Positions 1 through 12,783 of a DNA stretch of 64,000 nucleotides are shown here, piece by piece. This DNA is from Phlegmacium glaucopus (taxonomy: Eukaryota; Basidiomycota; Agaricomycetes; Agaricales; Cortinariaceae), in the NCBI GenBank assembly GCA_015039465.1, contig MU130539.1, positions 178,121-242,120 on the forward strand, in the 5' to 3' direction. Below the pieces are notes generated by a model. The model made no database searches. It was not told the origin of the DNA and worked only from the letters and a program-made list of their open reading frames with translations. A program made the translations under genes and the position numbers. The stretch's first letter is position 1. Every line of letters begins with the position of its first letter.

Positions 1-1156
1 TAACATCCGGAGTCGCTACAACTCCATCAGTACGATGAAAAAACATGAATAGTATTTGGTCTCACTGTAGACTCGGAGCGGGATGGTCTTCCCGCTCAAA
101 GGCATTACAACTGAAGTTTCCAAAAATACAAAGGGCCCATTTGCAAATGCAACGAGGTAAGAAGACATTAATGGTGTAGTCTCGAATTTGGTAATCTTCC
201 ATTTGTCGCTGTCATTTTTGGTCGAATCCAAGATATCTCTGAGATCATCAGGGACATTAACGCCGCGTTCAATAAGTTCTTCAGACATAGCTGGCATGTT
301 GCTCAAATTGACAGTATTTTCACGAGAAATCATAGTGATTGTGTACGTAGACTTGAGCAGTGGCTCATCCCAGCAGGGAAATGCGCGTCGAGCAGAAGTA
401 GGCTTTGACAGGAGAAAGTTAACATGGTATACCCAAGGTGATATGTGCTGCACTCCTACCTCAAACTGAGTAAGGGCGTAATGCTCGGTCCTACCCTCTT
501 TTTCCCATGCAGATTTGTAGTACCCCATCATACTCCCTGTAAGCTTTCCTCCATAAACAATCTTGAATTCGGCCTTGGAACCAGCGGGTAAGGCATTAGT
601 CAAATGATAAAGAGCGCGTTCTTGAGTTTGATTAAATGACGAAAATGTAGCCATTTGCTCTGCCTTCAATGCCTCGGAATAGAGGGTCCTATTGATGGAA
701 GGGGGATGATCAAGTATATATGGGTTGTGTATTCAAGAGAGACGCACGCTTTCCCAAGCTCGAGCCCTGAGGTATTAAAAACAATCATGGATGTTTCGGC
801 ATTGATATGGAGGCTACATAGGTGTGTTAGATCGACCGATGATCTGGAATCACTACTGAAGCATACCTGATTTTAGCTATTCCATGGAAAGTTAGATTTT
901 CAATATCTGTCTTGATGGTGAGGTCGTAGTGGACGGCCTTGACACTGGTTGGTAACCGGTATTGGTTTAAATCAGGTTCGGTAGCAGCACTGGACATAGA
1001 TATATTGCTTTCTAGTGAAGATGAGTGTATGGATCTACGAGGAGCTGCATTCAGTTGCCGCTGTCTCGGCTTCCACACATGACCTTGAAGATGGCGACAT
1101 ATGCTGCGCAAAATGCAAGATTTCGCAGGGACCCGAAAGTTGGACAATAACAACAT
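1..1156 (-). CDS. M1-family zinc aminopeptidase (Ape2/puromycin-sensitive type), N-terminal part
   Basis: This is the 5' part of a gluzincin aminopeptidase that trims N-terminal residues from peptides; the catalytic HExxH part lies beyond the left edge. Two exons are visible. The first (start at 1156) carries an Arg-rich leader followed by the family start YRLPTSVKAVHYDLTIKTD. The second (about 650 down to 40) has the M1 landmarks FLLSKPTSARRAFPCWDEP, where ARRAFPCWDEP is the conserved TxxxARxxFPCxDEP block, and SSYLVAFANGPF. A second in-frame ATG at 997 (MSSAATEP) precedes the conserved core, so the long form could be mitochondrial and the short form cytosolic, as known for yeast Ape2. The gene follows its upstream neighbour by only about 47 bp on the same strand. 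The family call is firm; which paralogue it is cannot be told from the N-terminus. Confidence 0.9.
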
Positions 1157-1203
1157 GCAATTTCAATACAAAGTCTGTCAAACATACACAATATAACTTT
1201 CTA

Positions 1204-4200
1204 TCAACGTTTGGATCCAATGATCGCATTCAAAAGTATTCCAGTCCTTTTCTCGAACAATTTTAGAGGAAATTTCTTGCTTAGACTCTGTTGGTTGTGG
1301 TCTTTCACAATGTCTTTCATGCAAGAAGACACGTCCTTCACGCTTTCCCGGTAATCGTCAAAGCCCTTGAGAATGTTCCCACATCTCATGGCATATTCTT
1401 CCTCAAGCTGCACCATGTTAGAAACATGAGTGACGCTGCAAAGATAGATAGGTTATTGAAGACGCGATTTAAAGCAAAAACAAGTTCAAAAAACCTCTCT
1501 TCGTGCATCCTTTCAAGGTGTTCTAGCGTGCCTTGCAGAATACTTCGATGCCCAGCATGCAGTTCATCCCTTACCGAATCGAACCGACGCGAAATTTGGT
1601 GCACAACAGTCTCCACGAACGATCATATAGGCTGTGGAGAAAAATGAGGGTAGAAGGCTCACCTCACTTATTTGTTTGATAATCTACGCGGTGAGATGGT
1701 GTAAGTAAAAATTAAATGTAAATCGATGGAATGTAGACCTCGGCAATCCTTTCAATTGGTTCTTCAGCTTGCTCGTACTTTTTCTCCTCCACCTTGGTAT
1801 ATCGTTGATGTACGCCCCTAGACGTAGCCTTATTATGGTCTAACTTTCCCAAGCTCCTGCGTATCTTATGGGACTTTGAATCTGAGAAGGTTTGATGATC
1901 AATGCAATTACAGAGCCAAGCTCGTTCACTCTTAAACACACCTAAATTTGTTCTTTGTTTTCGGGCAGGAGTCGACGTTTCTCTCCATGGATATTGTTGT
2001 GGTACTATGGGCAACGCGAAGCTAACAGATGGACGGTCGTCGTGTCGGTGTTTCATTGGTAGAGGATGCGGCGACAATATTTCGACTTTGACCTTCTGGG
2101 TTTGCCGTCCAGGTAGGACAGGCTGAACATTCGCCATCGGTTTAACTTCTTTCAAACTCGATTTTGAAAAAACCTTATTAGGTATACTGGGTGGTATCGG
2201 ACTGTCTTGGGTCAAATCAATCATGACAATATCTGGCACAAATGTCGAAGGCTTCGCAAAAAGCAGTTAGTTGTCAGAAAATCTAGAATAGGAATGATCT
2301 TACTTCAACTACTTCCTCCCGCTTGTAATCGTCACCATCGACCAACAAAGTGAGAGAATAATCATGATCCGAAATCTCATCCCTCTGAATCAATGTCTCC
2401 TTCGTGGAAGGCAAGTGGATAGGGTCCAAAGCGCCTTCAGCCTCCTGCAGAAGGCTCTTATCTTCCCGAGGGGTCGTCTGAGCTTCCTTTCTGGCATAAC
2501 TTTCATCGTTGCCTTGCTTTGTTGTTGTGATTGCTTGTGTGATGCTCGGAGGCTTTTTCAAAATCGTTGGGTGACGATCCGGTTTCATCTCAGGACCTGT
2601 CGTTGTCTGCTGTTCGACGGGCTAGTTACTTGTTAGTTAGCGAGGCTGTGGAGATAAAGAAATTTGGCGCACACGATGAACAATCTCTGAAAATGACTCC
2701 CAAGCTTGGTTAGCCTTTGGTACTGTCGCTTTAACATCCACCTTTACGTCCTGATGCTCTTGTTTCCCTTTTCTGGTAGCAGGCTTGCCCTCCATCTTCT
2801 TCCCTACGCGTTTGGCCCTCATGGCTGATACACGAGGCTTTGAACGTTCGACAGCTCCTGTAGGTTTCGGCTCCGGTATCTCGTCAAAATCAATGGTTGG
2901 GACTGCTGGAGATTCGACTCGAGGCGATGATGTCTTCACACTCCTGCCATATTTTTTTCTCTGATAGGGAAGTGCGGGATGCGAAGCCTTGTCAGGGTCT
3001 ATACGTGCGCGTTTGGTCGGACGTTGTTGATCAGAGACATGGATTACTTCGCTATTCTCCATGTTACGGGAGGATCGTTTTTTATTTTCCGGCTTGAGAA
3101 CGACAGGGGGTATGTTTATCTCAAGTGAACTATCACCCAGTTTTCGTGGTTCGTCGAATGGCTTCGTGACCTCCCTAATCATTGTTCCGGCAGCAGCTGA
3201 GCGACGTTTCCGAGTCTTTGACAGTGGTACGCTTCCATACGACTCGTGGAAGTTATCGACATCAATAGGAGCCGCCGAGTAACCTTGACCCAGAATGACG
3301 TTGTGCGATTGAGCGTCCAAAGTCGTTGTCTGCACATTGGCATGTTGTTTGACGGTTGGCGAATTTTTTGTGAGCGCACTTTTCTTCTTAGGCTTGCCGG
3401 TTGGCAGTTTTTGGACGATTTGTGGCGCAACATTGTTGGAGCGTGTAGCTCTAGCAGTGACTGTCTCAAAATCGTCCTGGTTCTTCGTAGCTCGTTGCGC
3501 CAGACGATGAGGAAGTTCGGAAGTGGAAGAAAGGGCTGATACTATGTTGTCTCCAACAGACTCTTCAATGGGAGCTTCATTCACCGGGTGTGTAAACGAT
3601 AGGTTCCCACAACGATCCAAGAAGACTGAGGGCGGTTGATTTTCGGCGTCGTCTTCAACGATCATTGTAACTAGTTCGGCTAATTGGGTTACATCCTCTG
3701 CCTTCTGTTCACGAGACGAGGGACAGCCTGATTGTTGATTAATCGGAGAACTTGATTCAACGCCATCAGTTAGCCCTGGTGAGGAGGGCATTGCTAGCAC
3801 TGCCTGAATTGAGCTACGGGCGTGAGCCATTATTTATCAAGACTAACATTTAGCCATATCATGAATCTTTTCCTGCTAACAGCAATCAGGGAATGAAGGT
3901 ATCGTAAACAGGAAACAAAACCTGTGTAGATACTAGTTGTTGAGGTTGCTTGTCTGCAGAAAGATTAAATGCAATGTGAGTTCCCGGAAGGGACAATTTT
4001 TTTGTTGTTGAATTTAGGAATATCTGCCCAACAAAATTACCAAGTTTGCTATAACTGGTGAGGGAGTAAGGACTCACTAAATTCCTGTCTTTTGCAGCTT
4101 TCGCGAATTTATCGAGCTGCAACTTCTTTAGATGCCAAGACACAGATACTCCTCTGCCAGCAGGAACGGAAAGAGGCTCTGTCCCGATAATTGGAGGCAT

Positions 4201-5717
4201 AGTGAGTACAAGGACGATAGAAATTTCGGCATTGTTTATTGATGATCCAACGACCCTGGTAACTGTATTGAAGGGTACATGGAGAGTCTCCACCTTTCCA
4301 TCCTAGTATAGCAATATCAGAGAAGGACCAGAAGCGTGGCGAGTGACAGTACCTGATCCAGATTTGCTAAGAACCCATTCTTATCCACATAGAATGGTGC
4401 AATGGCATTCACGGATATCCCGCAAATCTTCAGCGACGACGCGTCAAATGGTTGAGGACTGCAACCTATAGTGAGCGACTACCTGGCAAGAAAGACTTTG
4501 CGCTGACAATGATATATCAGAGTTTGCGAGCGCTTCAATGATCTTGACAGCCGTGATGCTCCAATCACAGTCCGTAATCGATTCCAAGATTTGTAAAATG
4601 GATTTGCTGCATTGGAATAAATCAGGATCAAAAACCTCCTTGATGAATTGAGATCGCTTTTCAAAACCGTTCTTAATCGGTGGAATGAGAGTGCAGATGA
4701 TATCCAGTAATGACTCGATTGCCAGGAAATCTGTAGTAGGACAGTAAGTCATGTATTCTGGCGAAATGCAAAAAAAGTGCCTCGGATTTGTGAAAGCGTA
4801 AGGCCAAGACGTTTACTATGAGTATCAGTTGACGGATCTTAAGACAGTCTCTATACTGTTGATATCAGAGGGCCTGACCTGCTAATACCGTGATCGCGCA
4901 ACCTAGCGGCATTTCGCGCCTGAGGCTCGCCGGTGGTCACGAGGAGTTGATAAGCCTTGGAATGATGTATAAAGACGCATATATGTGATCGAAAAGGATA
5001 CAATATGCACCCACCGCAGAAAGCAGACCACCGTTATATTCAGAGAGAAATACCGCGAGTGGATAGAAGTATATGCGGCTCAGAATCGGATAAAGAATAG
5101 AGGCAATCGATTCTCGGCTTTCAGCTAGAACCATGGATTCATACAGTTGAAACACTCGAGTTCATGTGATAACATACTATCTGGACCTTGATCGAGATAG
5201 TCCTACGACGACTATCAGTTGAGAATGGGGGTCGACGACCGTTGTCGAGACTCACCAATACTCCCGAAACCAGGGAGGTTAATAGTCGCTCCCATAACTG
5301 CTTCAATGGTTCATCTTTAGCATTCAATGCAGGGATGAGCTTGTTGTCTTGAATAAACTCCAGAACCGCAGTTGAATATTGAAGGGCCCGGGTTAAGGAC
5401 ACCTGGTAAAGCGGCAACAAGCGTTGTCGAAGCAGCTCAGAAAGCCTTTTAAATGTATTTGGAGGTACAGTGGACAGTTTCTATGAGAAATTTATTCCAA
5501 TAAACTGCATCACAAACTATACGCAACCTACCAAAAGGTTTGCCGTTGAATGCAACTGCATGAGAGCATCTTCAATGTCTTTTTCCTTTCTTTTCTCTGT
5601 AGATATTGAGTTCTGGAGGCTACGAATGGCTGTTTTAATATTGTCCATGACGTTAGTATTGCATGCAGTTAGTTTGATCCGTAGAACAGGAACAGTCAGA
5701 GCGTTGATAATGATCAA
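1204..5717 (-). CDS. Large divergent protein, candidate SYCP2/Red1-type meiotic chromosome axis protein
   Basis: This is a multi-exon gene read from about 5717 down to the stop at 1204; exon borders are approximate. The N-terminal third is all-helical and could be an ARM-like fold: an exon starting MIIINALTVPVLRIKL, one containing LYQVSLTRALQYSTAVLEFI, and one containing DFLAIESLLDIICTLIPP. A beta-rich segment follows (about 4440-3890) that could be a PH/Spt16-like domain (KICGISVNAIAPFYVDKNGF, then VETLHVPFNTVTRVVG). A long basic, Ser/Pro-rich disordered linker of about 600 residues follows (3830-1712) with an IVMIDLTQDSP stretch. The last exons (1616-1204) form a coiled coil. This order (ARM-like, Spt16-like, linker, coiled coil) matches SYCP2 and yeast Red1, which build meiotic chromosome cores. 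That assignment is inference from architecture. It is also possible that 5717-3886 and 3830-1204 are two adjacent genes, since the junction near 3850 is unclear. Confidence 0.45.
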
Positions 5718-5908
5718 AGTACTTTAACGCGACCACCACGTCGCGATAAAGATTATTTGTTTAGATTAAAATACTCTTGACCACGTGATAATGTATGTAA
5801 CTATTAATATTTAAATTTAGGCCACTGGTGCTTAACTACTGACCGCGACATCCTTGAGCCCTTTGAAGTTTGAGGTATTCGATTCTTTCGGGTGTCACAG
5901 GCTTAGGG
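5718..5908. promoter_or_regulatory. Divergent promoter gap with CACGTG E-box
   Basis: This gap of about 190 bp separates the divergent starts of the axis-like gene and the bestrophin gene. It is AT-rich, with an E-box palindrome at 5782-5787. Its role as a bidirectional promoter is inferred from gene layout. Confidence 0.45.
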
Positions 5909-7899
5909 ATGAATGCCATGAAATCCGTTTTGCCTACTATCAGGGTGAGTCCATGCATTTTGCGCAATTTTTCCCCGTCTCAAACATCACTGTACAAGGC
6001 CTCCAAAATTAAACGGAAGCATCTACGAAAAGTACCAGCGTTGTCCTTTGTAGGTCGACTGACTGATCAATGTTATCTTTCTATAGTATACATGGTTACC
6101 TGATGTCTTTCGCATCCAAGGCAGTGTACATTATCTTTCATCCTCTTTCGCGTGTTAAATTATGCTGACCTTACTGTTGGTCCAGATCATCGGGCGTATT
6201 GCAGGTCCCGTCCTGACGGTGACGTTGTTTTCAGTGCTGGTGGTCTATGCATCTCTGCATGGGTACAAACTCGTCTTGACGAATTCAATTGTTCCTTTAC
6301 TTTCAGTCGTGGTGAGTATGACAATGACTGAGCAATTGATCATTTTTGATATCAATGTTTTAAGGTTGGCCTTATCCTCGTCTTTCGGTGAGATTCTCGT
6401 ACAGCACTACACATTTTTAGTTGACATGCTCTTGGGTTCCCGAACAGTAATGGGTATGTCAACAACAGCCTCTGCAAATTTGGATGCTAAATCTCTCCCT
6501 TAGCACGTCTTATGACCGCTATTGGGAAGGTCGTAAAGCCTTTGCGACCATGTCCGCCCATACCCGCAACATGGCACGAGCAATATGGATTAATGCCTCC
6601 CTTCCACCAACAGATACGCAGCCTTCATATGCAAAAGGGAAGACACCCACCTCAGAAGTTACGGCTAAACAGCTGAAAAGACGCAAAATCGATGCCTTGC
6701 GTCTTTGCTTGTCGTTCGTATTCGCGACTAAGCACTATCTACGGGGCGAAGATGGCGTAAATTGGCCTGATTACCAGGATGTTTTACCGGCTTCATTTAC
6801 ACGACTCGACGAAGCTGGCAATAGCAGTCATAAGGCCTATGCTGCTATAGGGAATGAATCAACATCTGCCAGCCGTGACGCAAGTAGCAACGCAAGTAGC
6901 ATAATATTACCAGAGTCCAAGCCTGACGCAACAAAGAGAATCCGGGTGAAAAGAAGCAAGCAACATATACATATATCTGACCAGTCGACGCCACTACTCG
7001 CTGACACTCACCATCAGACAAGTGAAGGCTCCTTACCATTGCCAATGGTGTATGCATCACTTTTTTTTTCATAGGTCATTTACTAGTGCACTGACGTGTA
7101 GTAACCTTTTATAGCATCGCACATGAGTTGAATCGGATTGTGTACGGCTTTAGACGAGATGGATTTCTTGAGACTATTGGTCCGGCTGGTGAGTTCACGA
7201 TTCGTCGTTGACTTATTTTGCCAACTCAACGGTGCTACAGGTCTTAATGGTCTAAACCAAACGTATGGCTTGAATTTCTCCAGCTCGAAATCTGCAAATA
7301 CCTAACCCAGCGCAGGATTTCTGGACTTGTTGATCAGCTCACAGCTATGGAACGAATTGCTAATACCCCGATACCCAAATCCTGTACGTGTTATATCGAG
7401 CATATACTGAGGGCTAGCATCTACTAAAGAACATCATGGCACTAGATAGCGTTCACCTGAAACAGTGCGTCACACTATATCTGTTCGCACTTCCAACGGT
7501 GCTAGTCAATGATTTCGGATGGGGCACTGTACCTGTTGTAACTGCGATCGCCTTCACATTTATGGGTATCGAAGGGATAGCCGATGAAATTGAAATGCCA
7601 TTTGGTTCGTGGCTCTTGTCTCTAGGAGCAAGTAGCTTTCTGAAACATTTATTATATAGGAAATGATGAACACGATCTCCCGCTGGGTTTGTTGAATCTG
7701 ACTCTCTGCAGTCCGAAGGGTACTCACGCCAATATTTTGACAGAGCGATATTGTGAAGATCTCAAAGAAGAAATTGAGTAGGTTTTTTGTTTTCATTGTT
7801 TGACTATCTCAAATGTGTCATGTCAGTTACATGATCGATAGGCTTCCAGAAGGCGGCGAAGGGTTGCATGGGTATGATGACGGAGAAGGGGATGATTGA
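5909..7899 (+). CDS. Bestrophin-family anion channel (RFP-TM / UPF0187 type)
   Basis: This is a predicted integral membrane chloride-type channel. The start MNAMKSVLPTIR at 5909 joins, after an intron ending at about 6084, to YTWLPDVFRIQGS. It then joins, after an intron with GTACAT donor, to IIGRIAGPVLTVTLFSVLVVY, the first membrane segment. The SLSTSYDRYWEGRKAF block (about 6488-6545) is the bestrophin family hallmark (S-x-S-x-x-R-x-x-E/W-G-R). The C-terminal half has HLKQCVTLYLFALPTVLV and IEGIADEIEMPFGNDEHDLPL, the conserved acidic IExPFGxDxxDL motif. The last exons read cleanly to TGA at 7899, ending DDGEGDD. The central loop (about 6850-7070) is an insertion of low conservation that includes a basic cluster. 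Fungal members are poorly studied; substrate and membrane location are not shown by sequence. Confidence 0.88.
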
Positions 7900-8029
7900 A
7901 AGTACATGCTTGAAATGGTTCAAAGGGTTGGCATGTCACTGGCTTATTTTACGACTGAAATGTTTGTAAGGACACAGCATAAACGATAATATTAAGTCAG
8001 GCAATTGACCCCTTGCTCGATATCTACTT

Positions 8030-9035
8030 CTATTGAAATTCAGGCTGACAAAATTCACCAGGTCCATACGGCTATAGAGAAGAAATCTACTTTCAAGGTT
8101 TTCTCGTACGACTGAAACAGAACACACCTTGGTGGTAAGCGCGGTAAGCCCTGCCGAGTTCTCACTTGTTCGTCGGCCGCTTTGGGGTCCAGGCTTAGGC
8201 TTCTGTCCTTTTTTGAATGCATCTAGAACTTTCTTCGTCGTTTGAGGTGTTAGATCCTCCTGTTATAGTCCTGAGAAGATCATGGTAGACCTGGTAGAAT
8301 AAGTCGAACTCACGTAGAAGTCATCGCCGACAACCAGCATCGGCGCATTGCTGCAAGCACCTTGACACTCCACTTCGATGACTGTGAATCTGCCGTCCTT
8401 GGTTGTTTGCCCAGGTTTAATCCCTCCAAGGTGTTCACATGCGGTATTAAGGATCTCCGTGGAACCACGGAGCATGCAAGGTGTTGTCGTGCAAACTTGA
8501 ACGAAATGCTCGCCAATGGGTTCCCTATATAACAATTTAGTTCTCGGAGTAGCCGGAAGGATGATATTACCTGTTGAACATGGTGTAGAACGTGGCCACT
8601 TCATAGACACGCATTGGAGGCATTCCTAAGAGATTGGCAACGTAGTTCATAACGCTAATGCTCGTCCATCCTTTATTTTGGCGTTGACCCAGATCGAGAA
8701 GAGGAATGACTGCAGCCTTTTTATACTGAGGTGGATAACGAGAAATAATGTCCTGCGCCCGCTTCAAATTTTCGGGATTAAATTCGAAGGAAATCTAACA
8801 GGCAGCTGATTTATGGGGTGAAAGGGATTTCCATTGGTTGAGAGTCGTACCTTGGGATTATTGTAAGGCGTATCTCGATGCTGAGTTATATTAATTTCGT
8901 ACAAGAAATAGATTTTCCAAGACTACCCACCACGAACAGAGCATCAGACCTCCGGGAGGGTGTAGTAGATAGAAAGCGCCTCTGCACCACACTTCGAGGG
9001 AGCTCAATTGCCCTGGAAAGTCTTGAGAGCAACAT
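8030..9035 (-). CDS. NADH:ubiquinone oxidoreductase 24 kDa subunit (NDUFV2 homologue)
   Basis: This is the [2Fe-2S] cluster N1a subunit of the complex I NADH-oxidising module in the mitochondrial matrix. The six exons could be resolved: 9035-8931, 8880-8851, 8794-8571, 8524-8314, 8259-8128 and 8071-8030. The first encodes a typical presequence ([20 protein letters not shown], then [15 protein letters not shown]). The start of the mature part is [31 protein letters not shown] is the conserved core. The four cluster cysteines are seen in CTTTPC and CQGACSNAP. The C-terminus [13 protein letters not shown] is the fungal ending for this subunit. Predicted length is about 245 residues, normal for the family. 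All junctions are GT-AG and keep frame, so the model is solid. Confidence 0.95.
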
Positions 9036-9308
9036 CAAAACGTCCTTGAATTCGAATTGATTATTGAGTATGAACGTTGTTAGGATTTTAGGCTATCATG
9101 TGATCACTCAAACAGAGAATATTGCAATTCTATCCTTGATTGGTGCTTCCAGCTTGAACCACTTCGGATCTAGAGGTTCGATTTGCCAATAGAATGTATG
9201 GTTCACGTTGTTCAATATATTGTTGATGCCGTTGGTTCAAGGTTCAGCGTTCAGCGTTGTGTCAGTCGTTATTACAGGAAGTGAAATTACACAATGAAGC
9301 TACTGCAC

Positions 9309-12300
9309 TTATCTCGTATCCAGCATTGACCTACCCCACTTCGATCTGAGTTCATCACTTTTAAGCAGAACTCCAGCTGCGGCTCTGCTCAGCTTCATCT
9401 CATGCAAACCACCACCTCCTTGGACTTTTATTCCCTTTTCTAGACTACTCAAAACTTTGGTTGCCCATTCACCGACACCAAGTATTAGCGTGGTGTGTTC
9501 GAGGCTCAAGATCTTCCCTCCGTCAGTTTCCAGTGAGCCATTGAGAACTACCAAGGCAAGCTCCAAAGCTGATGTGAGAACTGAAGCTTCTCTTTCTTGC
9601 TGTGCTTCTGCTCCATCTTCGAGGTCGTCTGATGATACCGTATGTGAGACAGGTCGTGTACCGATTGTTATAGCAAGTTCCAAGGACTCTGGCGCAATTA
9701 TGGCCAACCATTCTGGTGCGTTTTGGGAAGCGTTGACCAGTACGCCGAGCGTCCTCAAGACATGAGAAAGGACGAGTGGATTCAAGATCAGTCCAGTACC
9801 TGCACCGTAATATCGTCCTCGACTTTCGTTGTGTGCGGTGCGTTCTTCTCTCGTCTGTTCGTCCCTCAAAAATAACCAAAATCGATTAATGAATGGCATG
9901 ATGAAGAATTCGGCAGCTACGTCGATGAATTTGGTAATTTGAATCTGGAAAGGTCTTTGAAGTTGCGAGAGAGGATCTGAAGGAGTGACTTCAGTGATGC
10001 CACGGGGCTTTTGCAAGCGTAGCCGTCTTTCACGTATAATTTCAGGAAATTGATTGGTATCCGGTTGTTCGTTGTTAAGAACCTGCCGACTAATTTGGTC
10101 CATCAAGAGAGGGACAAGGCGGGTGTCTGCTCTTTGGGCCGATATGTACTTGTGATGAAGAGGAGCAGGCAACATCTTGCTTGGGAAGGATATACGCTCA
10201 CTAGAGACTTTGGAAACCGGTATGGGTAAAGAAGCAAGTTCTCTCGCCCCTGTTGCCAATGCGTTCAGTGCAACATATCGTTGATCGGTTGAATATTGAT
10301 TCTTGAAGAATTCTGCGATGAGAGCACTGTGAAGACAAAGTCTGAGGCATTGCAGCCCAAAGAAGGGCGGTGCGGACGTACTGTGAGGCCTTCTTAGGTG
10401 CCCCAGAAATCAGAGCATTCAAGGCAGCCTGCCTTTTTTCGGCGAAGCCTTCCAAATCAAAGTTATCGTGGAGGGAAAGAAGAGCATAAACCAAATTGAC
10501 GGCGTTTTCGTCTAGTTTAGCGATTATGAATTCAGCTGGCTGCTACAGGATAGTAACGCCAGTGTGTCCTACCTAGTTCTGTGCCATACCCTCTCTTCTT
10601 CCTGATCAATTCTTCAGCAGTATTAAGGGCCATCTCGATTTTATCAGCCTCGTGAGGATCATTTGCATTGGCTTTTGGGCCAGTGCCACGGAAAAGGTCC
10701 CCAAGTTGAGCAAGGTAAACTGGACGTGGTACCGTTTTGACGCCGACGTTGAGAGTAGGATCTTTCTCGATCTCAGCGAGTTCCGAGGGGGAAGGAGAGG
10801 TAGAACGAGACGATGGCGGCGATGCATAGCCAGTCATAGAGTCATCTGAATCGTAACCGCCTGGTTTCGGCACGAACGTGGCCTTCTGGCTATCGCCGCC
10901 TGCGCTTGCGAGCTTGCCAACAAGAGGAGTAGAGACCTCTTCGACTATTACAAATGCTTCTTCGCCGTCATGAGGGTTAACATTCGCATCAACATCCCTC
11001 GCTTTCAACAGTTGCCGTAGGCTTCGACACCAAGGTTTCCCAGAATCATCTCCATCCCAGTCACCAAAATTCAGTTTTTTGTTACAAAGCTCCGCAATGA
11101 CCTCTGCCGCAAGCATTCCACAACGACGGACTGAGTTGTCTAGATGTGAGATATAAATTCCAATACCTTTGAGAAAATTTGGTGTTGAAGCTAGAGATTG
11201 GACGCTTTCTGAAGATGGCGGGAAATAGGAGATTGTGATGAGGAGTAAGCATGTTATGACTACCTTGATGGATTAGAGCCATTTTCTGACAAATATAGTA
11301 GTGGGGGTCTAGAGGAGCTCACAGCGGTGTCGAGATATTAATGAATGCTTGACATGTTCAGGAGATGACCAAATGTCGAGAATATTTTCAAGAAAGGCAT
11401 CGAGAACTGGAGGGAATTTGTTTGTAGTTACCTGTCATGTATCACCGAAAAAGAAAAAAGAGCTACCCTTTAGACTGACTTTTGTACTCTGCGAACCTCC
11501 GGATAACCAACATACAAATATACGTGCATGGGATTCAGCCCAGTCTCGGCTTGTCAATAGGCTAGTCCCAATCTCCCATAATTCGGGTTTGTCTGGTGTG
11601 ATCGATCCAATCAAGCCGTTCAGAAGGGATGCCTCCCGTTTGACGCGTGTTCGACTAGCAGGGGACGTGTTGGTAGAGGGTTCAACGACAAGGAGAGACG
11701 CAAAGACAGACGTCAGGATGGATTGGAGTGTATGGCTAGAAGGGATGGCAAGGATCAGGGCGGACCAGTAGTCAGAGTAAGGCTTTGAGTCGTCTGATTT
11801 GAGCCGCCGACGGATGGTAGGGAGAGATGTATGGAAAAATGAGGGCTGGGAGCGAGCAATGGGTAAACTTGGAGGAAATATGCCAACATTCACGAGTTTG
11901 GTTAGTAGATAGGTGATGGAGGATATCGTATCTTTAGAAGCGATAAGGTCAACGAGGGCAGGGAGATGAGTGAATGTGTATTTACCTCTGGATGACTTTC
12001 CAGACAACGTAAATATCAACTGTTCACAGCGCACACTGAGATTATTAAAATACACTCCATTCTCTAAACCTAGTGGGATATCTCCCTTAACACCCAAAGA
12101 ATTCGCAACTTTAGCCGGAACCATACAAAGATCTCGAACACAGTCTTCCCATCCAACGTCCTTGGCAGCCTTGTCGAGATCTACACGAGCAAAGGCAGCT
12201 GCATGCAAACGATCCACAGGATATTCCACTGAAAGACGCTCAAGCCAACGCAATGCGTATTCCGTCATCTGGGAAGAGACCAAAGTTGAATAAGCCAATA

Positions 12301-12637
12301 TCGCGATCTCTCCAGCAGCAGGCAAAGCATTCGAAAAACTGTCGGGACAGAAATATTGGTCTAGGAGTAAAGTCGTATTGTTTTCTGCTAGAAGGGTGTC
12401 CCATGTTGGAGCGATATTCTGGAGAAGAACGCGTTGCAGCTGTGGGATGTGTTTTTTGATGTTTAGAGTACCAGGAAGAAGGGTCTGGTTATTGTAGCGT
12501 CTGAATTGGGGTGGTAATAAACCAAGAGAATCGAGAGGACCGGTAAGTAGGTTCAACAGAGTTTGAAGATCGGTAACTTGTGCACGCAGCTGTTCAAGGA
12601 TATTCTGGATTTGAGTTCTTGAATCTGATGATTGCAT
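9309..12637 (-). CDS. TEL2: Telomere length regulation protein TEL2 (TELO2/Clk2)
   Basis: This is a helical-repeat scaffold of the Tel2-Tti1-Tti2 (TTT) complex, which works with Hsp90 and R2TP to mature PIKK kinases (ATM/Tel1, ATR/Mec1, TOR). It starts at 12637 (MQSSDSRTQIQNILEQL). A long first exon of about 390 residues (to about 11450) holds the N-terminal solenoid. The middle exons (about 11116-10550) include VIAELCNKKLNFGDWD and an acidic Ser-rich stretch PGGYDSDDSMTGYASPPSS followed by RPVYLAQLGDLFRG. In known Tel2 proteins this loop is a CK2 target that binds R2TP, and the DSDD seen here fits that. The C-terminal exon (10259-9309) has FFIMPFINRFWLFLRDEQ, a conserved Tel2 C-terminal domain block. 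Total length is near 1,000 residues, normal for the family. It lies 146 bp downstream of the H1 gene on the same strand. Confidence 0.9.
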
Positions 12638-12783
12638 CGTTCAAACCAGTCATCTATTTGTACATCGCGTACTTACATAGTATGTACACACAACACAGAT
12701 ACTAAAAACCTACATATAAAATCGGGATACCAGTACAAATCTGTTCAAGGAAAATACATCGTTGAGTGCCCCCGAAGGCAGGT

